DNA from: DATKYQ01 sp964640665
GTDB lineage: Bacteria > Myxococcota > B64-G9
Direction: 5' to 3'
DNA length: 64,000 bases
Assembly (NCBI GenBank): GCA_964640665.1
Contig: CAZXHT010000009.1
Span: forward strand, 26,540-90,539
A model generated the notes under the pieces. That model saw only the letters and a program-made list of their open reading frames with translations. It was not told the origin of the DNA and ran no database searches. Positions 50,518-59,231 of this stretch are shown here, piece after piece. How positions within the stretch are numbered: the first letter of the stretch is position 1; every line of letters begins with the position of its first letter. Made by a program: the position numbers and the translations under genes.

Positions 50518-52076
50518 GCATCCGCCTGATCATCAACGCCACCCAGCGCGAGCGGCGAGTGGCCCTGGTCGAAAAGGATTCCCTGGCCGAGCTGTACATC
50601 GAGCGCCCCAGCGGCAAGGGTCTGGTCGGCAACATCTACAATGGCAAGGTGGTTCGCGTGCTGGCCGGCATGGACGCTTCCTTCGTGGAAGTGGGACTCG
50701 ACAAGGCCGGTTTCCTCTACGTCTCGGACGTCGCCAAGCCGCCTTCAAGTTCGGAACTGGGCCTGGTGGCGGAGGACGATTCGGACGAGGAAAACGAGCC
50801 GGGGCGGCGCTTGGGGGCGCCGCTACAGAGCGTGACGCCGAGTTCCTCCGACCAGCCGCCGCGCATCGGCGACCTTTTACACAGCGGGCAGGAGATCCTG
50901 GTCCAGGTGGCCAAGGCCCCCATCGGCACCAAGGGAGCCCGTCTGACCACGCACATCACGCTGCCCGGGCGCCTGCTTGTCTTTCTGCCAACCGTCGATC
51001 ACATCGGCATCTCGCGCAGGATTGAATCCGAGTCCGAGCGGCGCCGCCTGCGAGACATGGTCGGCGGAATGCGGCCCGCGGGGACCGGCTTCATAATCCG
51101 CACGGCCGCCGAGGGTGCCGGCGAGGTCGCACTAGCTGCCGACATGGCCTTCTTGACCCGTTTGTGGGAAGACATCGGCGAGCGCAACCGGCAACTGAGC
51201 GCGCCTGCCAAGATTTACCAGGATCTCGATCTGATCCGGCGCGCCACACGCGACCTTTTCACAGTCGACGTCGATCGCCTGATCATCGACGATCCGCACG
51301 AGCACGCACAGCTTCTGGAGTTCGTGCGCACTTTCATGCCGGCCTTGGCACCGCGGGTGGAACTGTACACCGACGCGGAGCCCCTCTTCGACGCACTGGG
51401 TCTCGAGGTGGAGATTACGCGCGCCCTCGATCGCAAGGTGTGGCTCAAGAGCGGCGGATACATCGTCATCGACCAAACCGAGGCGCTGACGGCAATAGAC
51501 GTCAACACCGGCCGCTACGTCGGCAAACACAACCTCGAAGACACCATCACCAAGATCAATCTCGAGGCCGTCAAGGAGATCACCTGCCAGCTCAGGTTGC
51601 GCGACATCGGCGGAATAATCATCATCGACTTCATCGACATGGAAAAACAGGGAAACCGGGACAAGGTCTTCAACGCTCTACAGGAGGCGCTCGCCGGCCA
51701 CCGGGCCCGGACGAACATCCTGAAGATATCCGAGTTGGGACTGGTCGAGATGACGCGCAAGCGTGTCCGCGAGAGCCTGTCGCGATCCCTGACGCAAACC
51801 TGTCCCTACTGCGAGGGAGCCGGACGGATAAAATCACCCCCCACCGTCTGCTACGAGATCCTGCATGCCGTGGAACGCGAGGTCGGCGGGCGCCGGGGCA
51901 CCGCGGTCGTCGTGGTCAACCCGGGCGTCTGCAACTGGCTGATCGACGAGGAGCAGGACGCAGTCGAAGCCCTGGAGAACCGCCTGGGCATAGAAATCCG
52001 TGTCGACTCCTCACCCGATTTTCACCAGGAACAGTTCGAGGTGCGCTTCGAACAATCGGCCGGCGACCCGGGGTAG
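50514..52076 (+). CDS. rng: Ribonuclease G/E family protein
   Basis: The 520-residue protein has an N-terminal S1 domain (GLVGNIYNGKVVRVLAGMDA), an RNase H-like and 5'-sensor region (TGFIIRTAAEGAG), and the catalytic aspartates in LTAIDVNTGRYVG and IIIIDFIDM. The zinc link CPYCEGAGRI is present. It cleaves single-stranded AU-rich RNA in rRNA and mRNA processing. The S1 domain is interrupted by an acidic/Ser-rich stretch of about 40 residues (residues 82-120). It has the short RNase G form without the degradosome tail. It is coupled to the radical SAM gene. Confidence 0.93.
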   Translation: MSIRLIINATQRERRVALVEKDSLAELYIERPSGKGLVGNIYNGKVVRVLAGMDASFVEVGLDKAGFLYVSDVAKPPSSSELGLVAEDDSDEENEPGRRLGAPLQSVTPSSSDQPPRIGDLLHSGQEILVQVAKAPIGTKGARLTTHITLPGRLLVFLPTVDHIGISRRIESESERRRLRDMVGGMRPAGTGFIIRTAAEGAGEVALAADMAFLTRLWEDIGERNRQLSAPAKIYQDLDLIRRATRDLFTVDVDRLIIDDPHEHAQLLEFVRTFMPALAPRVELYTDAEPLFDALGLEVEITRALDRKVWLKSGGYIVIDQTEALTAIDVNTGRYVGKHNLEDTITKINLEAVKEITCQLRLRDIGGIIIIDFIDMEKQGNRDKVFNALQEALAGHRARTNILKISELGLVEMTRKRVRESLSRSLTQTCPYCEGAGRIKSPPTVCYEILHAVEREVGGRRGTAVVVVNPGVCNWLIDEEQDAVEALENRLGIEIRVDSSPDFHQEQFEVRFEQSAGDPG

Positions 52077-52100
52077 ACCTGGTCGGGTAGTGACGGATTC

Positions 52101-52129
52101 TTGATCTATCCGCGAAGCTGCGCTATAAA
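52101..52129 (+). promoter_or_regulatory. Promoter of the FHA gene
   Basis: TTGATC (52101-52106) is followed after 17 nt by TATAAA (52124-52129). Transcription would start near 52136, about 33 nt before the ATG at 52169; a GAGGG lies 5-8 nt before the start. Confidence 0.55.
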
Positions 52130-52168
52130 CCAGCAAGATGAATACGAGCGGTTTTTTTTGAGGGTTTC

Positions 52169-52777
52169 ATGGACGCGGGCGTTGTGCGTAAGACGCTTGA
52201 GTTGAATGCAAAGCTGCTGCGCTCGTTGAAGAACGTCGCCGGTCAGACCGGGCTCGATCTCGACGGTTTGGTCAACCTGGCTCTTTACGAGCTTCTCGTC
52301 CGGCTCGGTCATCTGAATCCCCAGCCGGTGAGAATGCGACCGCCGGATGGAGCCGACCTGCTCGAAAGTGTCGAGCCCGCCCCGCCTCCGATCCGTAAGG
52401 CAGGAGGCATGCCGTCACAGCGACCGGCCGCGGCGCGGCCGGCAGCTGCGCGGCCGGCAGCCAAGAAACCCGCCGCCGGCAAGCTGCGGCAGGATACTCT
52501 CTATTTTCAGGTAGACGACGACGATTACTCCCCGATCAGAAAGAAAGTCTTCCTCGTCGGGCGCGGCTCCAAGTGCGACTATATCCTCAAGCACCGTGGT
52601 GTGTCGCGCGAGCACGCAGTCATCACCCGCGAGCGCGGCGGCTGGTTCATAGAAGACCTGAACTCGGCCAACGGCGTATGGCTCGACGGAGAGCAGATCG
52701 GCAAGCACAAGCTGTCCGGTGGGGACGAGATCCACATTTCCAATCACCTGATCCGTTTCACCATCCGGCCCGGTTGA
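52169..52777 (+). CDS. FHA domain protein
   Basis: The 202-residue protein has a small N-terminal helical domain (residues 1-50, LKNVAGQTGLDLDGLVNLAL). A low-complexity Pro/Ala/Lys linker with a repeated AARPAAARPAAKKPAA stretch follows. The C-terminal FHA domain has VGRGSKCDYILKHRGVSREH and LNSANGVWLDG, the conserved GR, S, SRxH and N residues that bind phosphothreonine. It is probably a cytoplasmic adaptor in Ser/Thr-kinase signalling, as is frequent in myxobacteria. It converges with the ABC exporter genes. No kinase is encoded nearby. Confidence 0.88.
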   Translation: MDAGVVRKTLELNAKLLRSLKNVAGQTGLDLDGLVNLALYELLVRLGHLNPQPVRMRPPDGADLLESVEPAPPPIRKAGGMPSQRPAAARPAAARPAAKKPAAGKLRQDTLYFQVDDDDYSPIRKKVFLVGRGSKCDYILKHRGVSREHAVITRERGGWFIEDLNSANGVWLDGEQIGKHKLSGGDEIHISNHLIRFTIRPG

Positions 52778-52785
52778 TCGTTATT

Positions 52786-54471
52786 TCACTCGAGCTCTTC
52801 CAGCCGGCGCCTCCCCAGCCACATCGGAACCCAGGCACAAGCCACGGCCAGCAACACCAGGGCCGCCAGTGAGAACAAAAACCACCATGGGTGGCCAACC
52901 GGGCTGCCGAGACGCTCGGGTGCCCTGTAGAGCACGTAGCTCGGGTAGACACTGGCCAAGATGAACAAGAAGACGAAGGACAGAGAGGTGGTCATAAAAG
53001 TGACTCCCCCGAGCCCGGTGGGGATCTTGGCCGGGTTCTCGGCGGTAAAACGCGGGTAGACCGCCCCGAGGCCGATACCCAGGCTGCAGACACCCAGCGC
53101 CAGCGCCAGAATCAGCGTCAGCGACAGAACACCGAACACAAGAGGCACCCCGATCACGGCGCAAGACAGGATCGACAACGCCCCGGCCAGCCCCGCCAGC
53201 GGCACCAAGTGAATGAGCAGCTTGCCGTGCAAAAACTCGCCAATCGCCAAAGGCGCCGTGCGCACGATCCAGAAGGCGCGCCCTTCGAGGCTGACGGCCG
53301 GAAAAACGAAACGCACGGCAATACCGGACACGACCAGTCCCATCAAGATATGGTTGACCGTGTAGAGTGTGAACCAGCTGAAGTCGGCGGCCCGCAGGTA
53401 GATGAAGTTCATGATATACACCGTGGCCAGGGCGCCCAGCAGCAAAAGCTGCAGCCACTGGCCGGTGTCGCGCAGAAAAATCCTGGTATCCTTGGAAAGC
53501 AGGGTTCCGCTGCACCCCGGCAACAGGCGAGCCAGGCGATCCAGCCAGGACCCGAGCAGGCGCTCCCGTGGATGCGCCTCGTTCGGGTCCGGCAGGCGAC
53601 GCACGCGCCCCTCCTGGGCACGGGCGAACGCGCCGCGATACAGCCCGGTGCAGATCCAGGCGCTCAGCGCGGCCAGGGCGGCGGCGGTCGTCCAGATGGC
53701 CGCCGCGGGCAAGAGCACCTGCGCCGGCTCGCCCAACAAGAGCGGGAACAAGGCGTCGGTCATCCAGCGTGTAGGCAGGAAGCTCGTTTCCGGGGCGCGG
53801 AAGATGTTCAGAAAATCCATCATCGAGCCGAACGAATCCGCATCCAGAAGCTGCTCGGGTTTCATGGCGCGCATGAGCAGATAGAGGAATACGAACCCCA
53901 CGACGACCAGGAAGACGAGCAGATCCCGTGAGCGTCGCGCGGAAAAGACCCGCGTAAGCAATGTGGCGATCACGGCTCCCGCGCAGGCCGGGATCGAAAT
54001 CAGACCCGGAAACAGGAGCAGCACTCCCAGGTAATAGGAGAATGGAGCGCCGTACACCGTGCCGTAGGCGACGAAGACCGGCAGGCCGAAGAAGACGACC
54101 ATCCAGGACGAGTGCAGCGTCATCTCCAGCAGGCGGGCGAAGTAGAGCGGGCCGATTTGCACAGGGGAAACACTCAGCAGTCCGAGATCCTCGGACATGA
54201 AAAACACCGCGAAGGAGGATATGGTTGTGGATATCAACAGGATGGAAAGCAGCACCAGCAACACCAGCGACATCAACTTGCGCGGGATCAGCGCTCCGAT
54301 CAACTCGACATCGAGGCAACGCCCCAGAAACCAGGCCGAGACCAGGTAGATACCCAGGCAGCAGCCCAAACCAAGTGCACCGAAGAACACAAGCCTGAAT
54401 GGCCGGCGCGTCCGCAAGCCGCGGGCCTTGGGCCCAAGCAGGAGCAGGAAGACTCGCAAGGCCGCGATCAC
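52786..54471 (-). CDS. ABC-2 type exporter permease (large)
   Basis: The start is the GTG at 54471 overlapping the ATPase stop (GTGA); the frame runs 133 codons further upstream but only as a shadow of the ATPase gene. The 561-residue protein has about 12 membrane helices in two halves, for example LVFFGALGLGCCLGIYLVSA and MSLVLLVLLSILLISTTISS, with a cytoplasmic loop (RRLPDPNEAHPRERLLGSWL). It is the membrane part of the exporter whose ATPase is encoded immediately upstream. Large duplicated permeases of this type occur in gliding and transport clusters, but the substrate is unknown. Confidence 0.82.
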   Translation of the reverse strand: MIAALRVFLLLLGPKARGLRTRRPFRLVFFGALGLGCCLGIYLVSAWFLGRCLDVELIGALIPRKLMSLVLLVLLSILLISTTISSFAVFFMSEDLGLLSVSPVQIGPLYFARLLEMTLHSSWMVVFFGLPVFVAYGTVYGAPFSYYLGVLLLFPGLISIPACAGAVIATLLTRVFSARRSRDLLVFLVVVGFVFLYLLMRAMKPEQLLDADSFGSMMDFLNIFRAPETSFLPTRWMTDALFPLLLGEPAQVLLPAAAIWTTAAALAALSAWICTGLYRGAFARAQEGRVRRLPDPNEAHPRERLLGSWLDRLARLLPGCSGTLLSKDTRIFLRDTGQWLQLLLLGALATVYIMNFIYLRAADFSWFTLYTVNHILMGLVVSGIAVRFVFPAVSLEGRAFWIVRTAPLAIGEFLHGKLLIHLVPLAGLAGALSILSCAVIGVPLVFGVLSLTLILALALGVCSLGIGLGAVYPRFTAENPAKIPTGLGGVTFMTTSLSFVFLFILASVYPSYVLYRAPERLGSPVGHPWWFLFSLAALVLLAVACAWVPMWLGRRRLEELE

Positions 54472-55241
54472 ACCCGAAACCCTTTCAGCATGGCCGTAAC
54501 GTCCGCGCCGCCGGTCAGGCGCAAGAACAGATCCTGCAGGCCGGTGCCCTGGCCGCCAGCCAGGCCGCCGGCCTGGGTGTGGATCTGCTGCATGTCGCCC
54601 TGAGCCACCACCCGTCCCTGGTTGATGATGGCCACGCGGTCGCACAGTTCTTCTGCCACCTCGAGAGTGTGTGTCGATAGAAACACCGTGCCGCCGCTTT
54701 GACGGCAGAAGTTTATGAAAATGGTCTTGATCAGCGCGGCGCCGCGGGGATCCAGCCCCACCATCGGCTCGTCCACGACGACCACCCGCGGGTGGTGCAG
54801 CAGAGCCGCCGCCATGGTCAGGCGCTGCTTCATGCCGTGCGAATAGCTTTCTATGAGTTCCCCCGACCATCGCCCAAGCTCGAACAGCTCGAGCAATTCA
54901 TCGGCCCGGCGCTCGGCCGCCCGTCTTTCGGTTGCGTAGAGTCCGGCCACGAACAGAAGAAACTCGCGCCCGCTGAGCTTCTCGTAAAGGAAGGGCCTGT
55001 CCGGAATGTAACCGATCAGGCGCTTGGCGGCGATCGGCTCGCGCCCGACGTCGAGTCCGCCGATCGTCACCCGGCCGGACGTCGGCCGCATCAGCCCTAC
55101 CATGATCTTCATGGTGGTGGTCTTGCCCGCCCCGTTGGGGCCCAAAAAACCGAACACCTCGCCGGACCGCACCGCAAGCGACAGGTCACGCACGGCCTCG
55201 AACTTTCCAAAGCACTTGGTGAGCTTTTCGATGACGATCAC
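54468..55241 (-). CDS. ABC transporter ATP-binding protein
   Basis: The 257-residue protein has Walker A GPNGAGKTTTMKIM, signature YSHGMKQRL, Walker B VVVVDEPMVGLDP and the switch His in FLSTHTLEVAEE. It powers the large permease encoded next, with GTGA coupling at its end. Its start overlaps the end of the membrane-anchored gene upstream by 4 nt, giving a three-gene operon. Its relatives energise export of polysaccharides, lipids or antibiotics. Confidence 0.92.
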   Translation of the reverse strand: MIVIEKLTKCFGKFEAVRDLSLAVRSGEVFGFLGPNGAGKTTTMKIMVGLMRPTSGRVTIGGLDVGREPIAAKRLIGYIPDRPFLYEKLSGREFLLFVAGLYATERRAAERRADELLELFELGRWSGELIESYSHGMKQRLTMAAALLHHPRVVVVDEPMVGLDPRGAALIKTIFINFCRQSGGTVFLSTHTLEVAEELCDRVAIINQGRVVAQGDMQQIHTQAGGLAGGQGTGLQDLFLRLTGGADVTAMLKGFRV

Positions 55242-56086
55242 GGCCGGCGACCTTCCTGTCTTGGCACCGGCAGGTGCATCAGATCGGTAAGATCTACGCT
55301 CCCATCGAATACGGGCGGAGCTTCCGGCCGCTGATCGCCGGGCTCCTCCCGGCGCAGTTCGAGTCCCAGCGCCGTCTGCTCGGCAAGGACGTTGCCGCTC
55401 TCGTCGATCCAGCTGTCGAGCACGAGACCGCCCGCGCTGCGCCGCAAGTGGATCGCGGACTGCAATCCCCGCCTGGTCTTTTTGGCCTCCGGTCCCAGCA
55501 CTTCTATCAGCGTCCGTTCGTTGCCGAGGCTTTGCGGATCGAACAGCACGACCGAATAGCGCCTGCCCGGGGTGAGATCCTGCGCCGCCAGCAGGCGCGG
55601 CAGGGCGAAGTCGAAGATCGGCGCCTCGGCAAGTTTGATTTTCCTGCGAGTTGTCTCGGAACCCATCTGCATCGTGACAGACAGGTATTTCCCCTCCAGC
55701 CGACCCGCTATCTCAACCGATAGAAGCGCCGTGTCTATGCTCAGCCTGAAGCGAGAAAAAGAGCCCTGACCGTCCAGTCGGACCGCAAGCCGCGACCTGA
55801 TGCGTTGCCGGCTGCCTCCTACCACGAAGGCCAGGCGGGAATCCTGCTCGAAATCCCGGCCGGAAAGACGGGCATGCACGCTGCCCAACCGGCGGTTCTG
55901 GTAGTAGGCCCCCATCCAGACTTCGAAGTCGGCAAGCGAACCCCTGATCAAAAGCGGGGCGTCCGGGGACGAGATTCGAAACATGAGCCACATGACCCAC
56001 AGCCAGGCGGCCAGAAAACCCACCCCGAGCACGTGCCAACCCGGGTGTACCGTTTCGAATGCATTTCTCGCAACTGATGTGTCCAT
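55238..56086 (-). CDS. Membrane-anchored beta-rich protein of the ABC exporter operon
   Basis: The ATG at 56086 (MDTSVARNAFE) follows GGGAGCGAC; an earlier in-frame start adds 13 residues. The 282-residue protein has one N-terminal membrane helix (VLGVGFLAAWLWVMWLMF). The rest is a periplasmic region rich in beta-strand-like segments (SRLAVRLDGQGSFSRFRLSI, LEGKYLSVTMQMGSETT). No family is recognised. It overlaps the ATPase gene by 4 nt and may be a substrate-handling or periplasmic adaptor component of the exporter. Confidence 0.75.
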   Translation of the reverse strand: MDTSVARNAFETVHPGWHVLGVGFLAAWLWVMWLMFRISSPDAPLLIRGSLADFEVWMGAYYQNRRLGSVHARLSGRDFEQDSRLAFVVGGSRQRIRSRLAVRLDGQGSFSRFRLSIDTALLSVEIAGRLEGKYLSVTMQMGSETTRRKIKLAEAPIFDFALPRLLAAQDLTPGRRYSVVLFDPQSLGNERTLIEVLGPEAKKTRRGLQSAIHLRRSAGGLVLDSWIDESGNVLAEQTALGLELRREEPGDQRPEAPPVFDGSVDLTDLMHLPVPRQEGRRP

Positions 56087-56236
56087 GAGTCGCTCCCGAT
56101 ACGCAAACGAAGTAACACAGCCCATCCTCCCGGGTCAATCCCACCCGGGTGGGTCCGGACGGCCCCAGGGGAGCCCGCATCCGTCCGTCGAACTTGTTGA
56201 AACCATGTCTTTATTATTTCCAATGGGCGGCACGGC

Positions 56237-56252
56237 TGGTATGTTTATTGCG
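56237..56252 (+). promoter_or_regulatory. Candidate sigma-54 promoter of the PilZ gene
   Basis: TGGTATGTTTATTGCG has GG and GC 10 nt apart and the TTGC element, resembling the two pilin promoters (xGGCATG-N4-TTGC). The start would be near 56263, 36 nt before the ATG at 56299. The -24 element has TAT in place of CAC, so this is weaker than the pilin sites. Confidence 0.45.
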
Positions 56253-56298
56253 GAGCTATGATCTCGATCTTTGTAACCCTGTCAACCGAGGAAGATCC

Positions 56299-57060
56299 AT
56301 GACCAATAAAACGAGTGACGAAACCGAAAGGAAGATGCAAACAGAGGCGATCGAGAAACAGCGCGCCGAGTTCAACGGAAAGCTCGGCGAACTGGACACG
56401 CGCGCGGGCGAGTTGGACAAGCGCGAAGGTGCCGTCGATTCGGAGGCCGTAGAGCTGACCGAGAAGATCAAGATCCTGGCCGAAGAGCACAAACGGCTGG
56501 ACCAGCGCAAGAAAGATCTCGAGCGCCGGGCGCGGGAGATTGGCGACCGGCGCACCGGGATAGCAACCGAGCGCAAGAAGCTGACCCGGGAAAAAAGCAC
56601 CTTGCTCGAGGGTGTGCGCGGCCTGGACTCGCGCCGGGAGGAAATCGATCGCCGGCAGGCCTACGACGAGACGCAGAAGGTCGCCTCGTTCCAGGTGCAG
56701 GCGCCACCCGAGGCAAATCAGAGAGCACGCCCGCGCCTCTCCGTTCAGGTGGACGTCTCGCTGCACACCGAGCACAACTTCTACGCCGGGCTGACCGAGA
56801 ACATATCCGAGGGCGGGCTTTTTATCGCCACCCACGAGAACCTGCCGCTGGGCACGCAGATGAACCTGTCCGTGACCTTGCCGGACCACGAGCCCTTCGA
56901 AGTCAAGGGAGAAGTCCGCTGGCTGCGCGAGTACAACGATTTCACATCCGACGTCTCCCCGGGCATCGGCGTCGCCTTCAACGATCTTCCCGGCGCAAGG
57001 CGCAAGCTGATAGAACAATTCATCCGCAAGCGCTCCCCGCTGCTCTACGAAACCATGTAG
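56299..57060 (+). CDS. Coiled-coil PilZ protein (TIGR02266-like)
   Basis: The ATG at 56299 follows GAGGAAG; the frame extends 50 codons upstream without support. The 253-residue protein has a long charged coiled coil (about 10-145: ELDTRAGELDKREGAV, RRAREIGDRRTGIATERKK). A C-terminal PilZ domain begins RARPRLSVQVDVSLHTEHNF and has the NISEGGLFIAT motif. RxxxR and [D/N]xSxxG are both kept, so c-di-GMP binding is likely. The ending FNDLPGARRKLIEQFIRKR matches the paralogous PilZ family common in myxobacteria. It may link c-di-GMP to motility. Confidence 0.85.
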   Translation: MTNKTSDETERKMQTEAIEKQRAEFNGKLGELDTRAGELDKREGAVDSEAVELTEKIKILAEEHKRLDQRKKDLERRAREIGDRRTGIATERKKLTREKSTLLEGVRGLDSRREEIDRRQAYDETQKVASFQVQAPPEANQRARPRLSVQVDVSLHTEHNFYAGLTENISEGGLFIATHENLPLGTQMNLSVTLPDHEPFEVKGEVRWLREYNDFTSDVSPGIGVAFNDLPGARRKLIEQFIRKRSPLLYETM

Positions 57061-57065
57061 GCAGC

Positions 57066-57094
57066 TTGACATCTGCACATGCGTTCAGTAACAT
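57066..57094 (+). promoter_or_regulatory. lexA promoter
   Basis: TTGACA (57066-57071) is followed after 17 nt by TAACAT (57089-57094). Transcription would start near 57101, just ahead of GGGAGG (57105-57110) and the ATG at 57115. Confidence 0.65.
57073..57089 (+). promoter_or_regulatory. LexA operator (SOS box), myxobacterial type
   Basis: CTGCACATGCGTTCAGT lies in the promoter spacer. It fits the published Myxococcus xanthus LexA motif CTRHAMRYBYGTTCAGS at 16 of 17 positions (only the last base differs). Its location would let LexA block its own promoter, the usual autoregulation. Confidence 0.7.
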
Positions 57095-57114
57095 GTGTTT
57101 TATCGGGAGGCGCC

Positions 57115-57756
57115 ATGAGAGAGCTTACCGCCAGGCAGCAGCAGCTACTTTCTTTTATCGAGGAGTACGCCATCGAGCATGGGTTCCCGCCCGCGATCCG
57201 CGAGATGGCCGATCACATGGGCATCCGTTCCACCAACGGGGTCAACGATCACCTCAAGGCCATCGAGCGCAAGGGCTACCTCTCGCGCGAGAAGGGCCTC
57301 AAGTCCCGGGCCATCCGCCTGGCTGCCCCCTCCCGGGCACATCCCGCCGCGCGGGACGACGGCGCGGCCGTGCTGGTGCCGCTCTTGGGTCGCGTTGCCG
57401 CCGGTCTGCCGGTGATGAGCGAAGAGAACCTCGATGGTGAGTTGCTGCTCGATCGATCGCTGCTTCCGGCCAGCGGCAAGGTCTTCGCGCTGCGCGTCCA
57501 AGGCGATTCGATGATCGGCCGGGGCATCCTCGACGAAGACCTGGTGCTGGTTCGCTCCCAACAAAGCGCCGTCTCGGGCGACATGGTGGTCGCCATGCTG
57601 GACGGAGAAGTCACCGTCAAGACCTATCGCCGCAGCCGCGAGAGCGTGGTTCTCGAACCGGCCAACCCGGCTTTCGAACCGATCGTCATCCGCCGCCGCG
57701 ACTTCGCCTCGGCCTCCATCCTGGGCGTCGTGACCGGCTTAGTGCGGCAGATCTAG
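57115..57756 (+). CDS. lexA: SOS repressor LexA
   Basis: The 213-residue protein starts after GGGAGG. The N-terminal winged helix (ELTARQQQLLSFIEEYAIEH, REMADHMGIRSTNGVNDHL) binds DNA. The C-terminal S24 peptidase domain has the self-cleavage site Ala-Gly in GRVAAGLPV, the nucleophile Ser in GDSMIGRG and the general base Lys in TVKTYRRS. It represses DNA-damage genes until RecA filaments trigger autocleavage. The frame starts 12 codons earlier inside the promoter and is not used. Confidence 0.95.
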   Translation: MRELTARQQQLLSFIEEYAIEHGFPPAIREMADHMGIRSTNGVNDHLKAIERKGYLSREKGLKSRAIRLAAPSRAHPAARDDGAAVLVPLLGRVAAGLPVMSEENLDGELLLDRSLLPASGKVFALRVQGDSMIGRGILDEDLVLVRSQQSAVSGDMVVAMLDGEVTVKTYRRSRESVVLEPANPAFEPIVIRRRDFASASILGVVTGLVRQI

Positions 57757-57803
57757 CATCCATCCGCTTGACAACGATCGACCCATCGGATACCACATGT
57801 CCG

Positions 57804-59231
57804 ATGGTCCACGGTCGACGCATCGATCCCCTCCCGGGCAACCCCCGCGAACGGGGCAAACCGGTCAAGATTCAGTTCGAGGGCCGCTCGATAGATGGCT
57901 ACGAAGGCGAGTCCGTCGCCATGGCCCTGATTGCCGCCGGCATCGATGTGTTCGGCCGCAGCATCAAGTACCATCGCCCGCGCGGGCCCTGGTGCCTCGC
58001 GGGCCACTGCAGCGGCTGCCTGATGCGCATCGACGGCACCCCTAACGTGCGCTCCTGCGAGACGGCTTGCCGCTCGGGCCTGGTCGTCGAGCGGCAGGCC
58101 GGCTGGCCGGGCGCGGGGTTCGACCTCCTGCGCGCGGTCGACTGGCTGAGCGGGGAGCGGCTCGATCACCACTCCATGTTCACGGCCTCATCCGGCCTCA
58201 ACCGGCTGGCAGCCAGTTTCGTGCGCCGGCTTTCCGGCTACGGCGATCCACCCGGCGCCGATCCTCCGGCAGCAGTCCCCATAAAAGACACTAAGGCCGG
58301 GACGGTGATTGTCGGCGGCGGGGCCGCCGGCCTGTCGGCGGCTTTGTCCCTGGCGGGCGCCGGGCACGAGCTTGTGCTTTTTGAAAGCAACCCACGGGTC
58401 GGCGGGCGCCTGTTGGACGCCGCAACCCGCCTTCCGGGATCCGGCGGCCGGATTGATAGCGGCTGGGAGCGCTTGCAAGAGATCGAACAACGCCTCGGGG
58501 AGACGCCCGGCGTCGAATTGCACGCCGGCACAGGGGTACTGGCAATCTATCCGGGCGAGCGCTTCGAGGTGCTGGCCTGCAATTCCGAGCAAACCTTCCT
58601 GGTACGGGCCGAGCGCTTGATCATTTGCACGGGCGCCTACGAGCAGCTGCCGCTGTTTGCCAACAACGACCTGCCCGGGCTCTTCGGTGTCCGGGCGCTC
58701 GACCGGCTGGTTTGCGGCCACGGTGTGGTGCCCGGCGAACCGCTGGTGGTGGTGGGCGATTCCGAACGCGCCCTGCGCCTGGCCGATCTGCTGGCCGAGC
58801 ACGATGTCGCCCTGAGTGGCGTCGTTACCCGGCTTCGCGAAGGAGAAACGATCGACAGGCTCCGGGCCCGCGGCGTGCCAATATTTTTCGGGCACCGGCT
58901 GACCGGGGCCCGCGGCGGCCGCAGGCTCGACAGGATTGAATTGGCCCCGGAGGGCGGCGCTGATGCCGACCTGGTTCTCGACTGCCGGACGTGCGCCGTC
59001 GAGGCTCCGGCAGCGCCGGCCTACGAGCTTGCGCACCACGCCGGCTGCCGCGTCGGCTTCGCATCGGACTCCGGCTATCGCGTAACAACCGGCGGCGACG
59101 GCTTGACCAGCCACGGCCGGGTCTTCGCCGCCGGCCACTGCGCCCGGGCCCGCTCGACCGAGGAGTCCCTGCTGCATGGCGAGCGGGCGGGGCTGGCCTG
59201 CGCGCTCTCCATCCGGGCGGAGGTGTCATGA
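57804..59231 (+). CDS. [2Fe-2S]/FAD oxidoreductase, sarcosine-oxidase-alpha/HcnA-B-like subunit
   Basis: The N-terminal domain is a Fer2_4 ferredoxin with CLAGHCSGC and a later SCETAC (C-x4-C-x2-C-x11-C). An FAD domain follows (VIVGGGAAGLSAALSLAG, the GxGxxG fold) with NNDLPGLFGVRALDRLV. The whole resembles the alpha subunit of heteromeric sarcosine oxidase, hydroxyproline/proline dehydrogenase, opine oxidase and hydrogen-cyanide synthase. It forms an operon with a BFD-type protein and a DAO-type oxidoreductase. I use the ATG at 57804; the frame opens with a TTG at 57768. The substrate is probably an amino acid or amine. Confidence 0.82.
   Translation: MVHGRRIDPLPGNPRERGKPVKIQFEGRSIDGYEGESVAMALIAAGIDVFGRSIKYHRPRGPWCLAGHCSGCLMRIDGTPNVRSCETACRSGLVVERQAGWPGAGFDLLRAVDWLSGERLDHHSMFTASSGLNRLAASFVRRLSGYGDPPGADPPAAVPIKDTKAGTVIVGGGAAGLSAALSLAGAGHELVLFESNPRVGGRLLDAATRLPGSGGRIDSGWERLQEIEQRLGETPGVELHAGTGVLAIYPGERFEVLACNSEQTFLVRAERLIICTGAYEQLPLFANNDLPGLFGVRALDRLVCGHGVVPGEPLVVVGDSERALRLADLLAEHDVALSGVVTRLREGETIDRLRARGVPIFFGHRLTGARGGRRLDRIELAPEGGADADLVLDCRTCAVEAPAAPAYELAHHAGCRVGFASDSGYRVTTGGDGLTSHGRVFAAGHCARARSTEESLLHGERAGLACALSIRAEVS

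Noticed and set aside
52781..54319. 512-codon open frame in another frame of the large permease gene
   Set aside because: The membrane-helix-rich frame ending at 52786 is coupled to the ATPase; the alternative is Arg/Gly/Ala-rich without hydrophobic segments.
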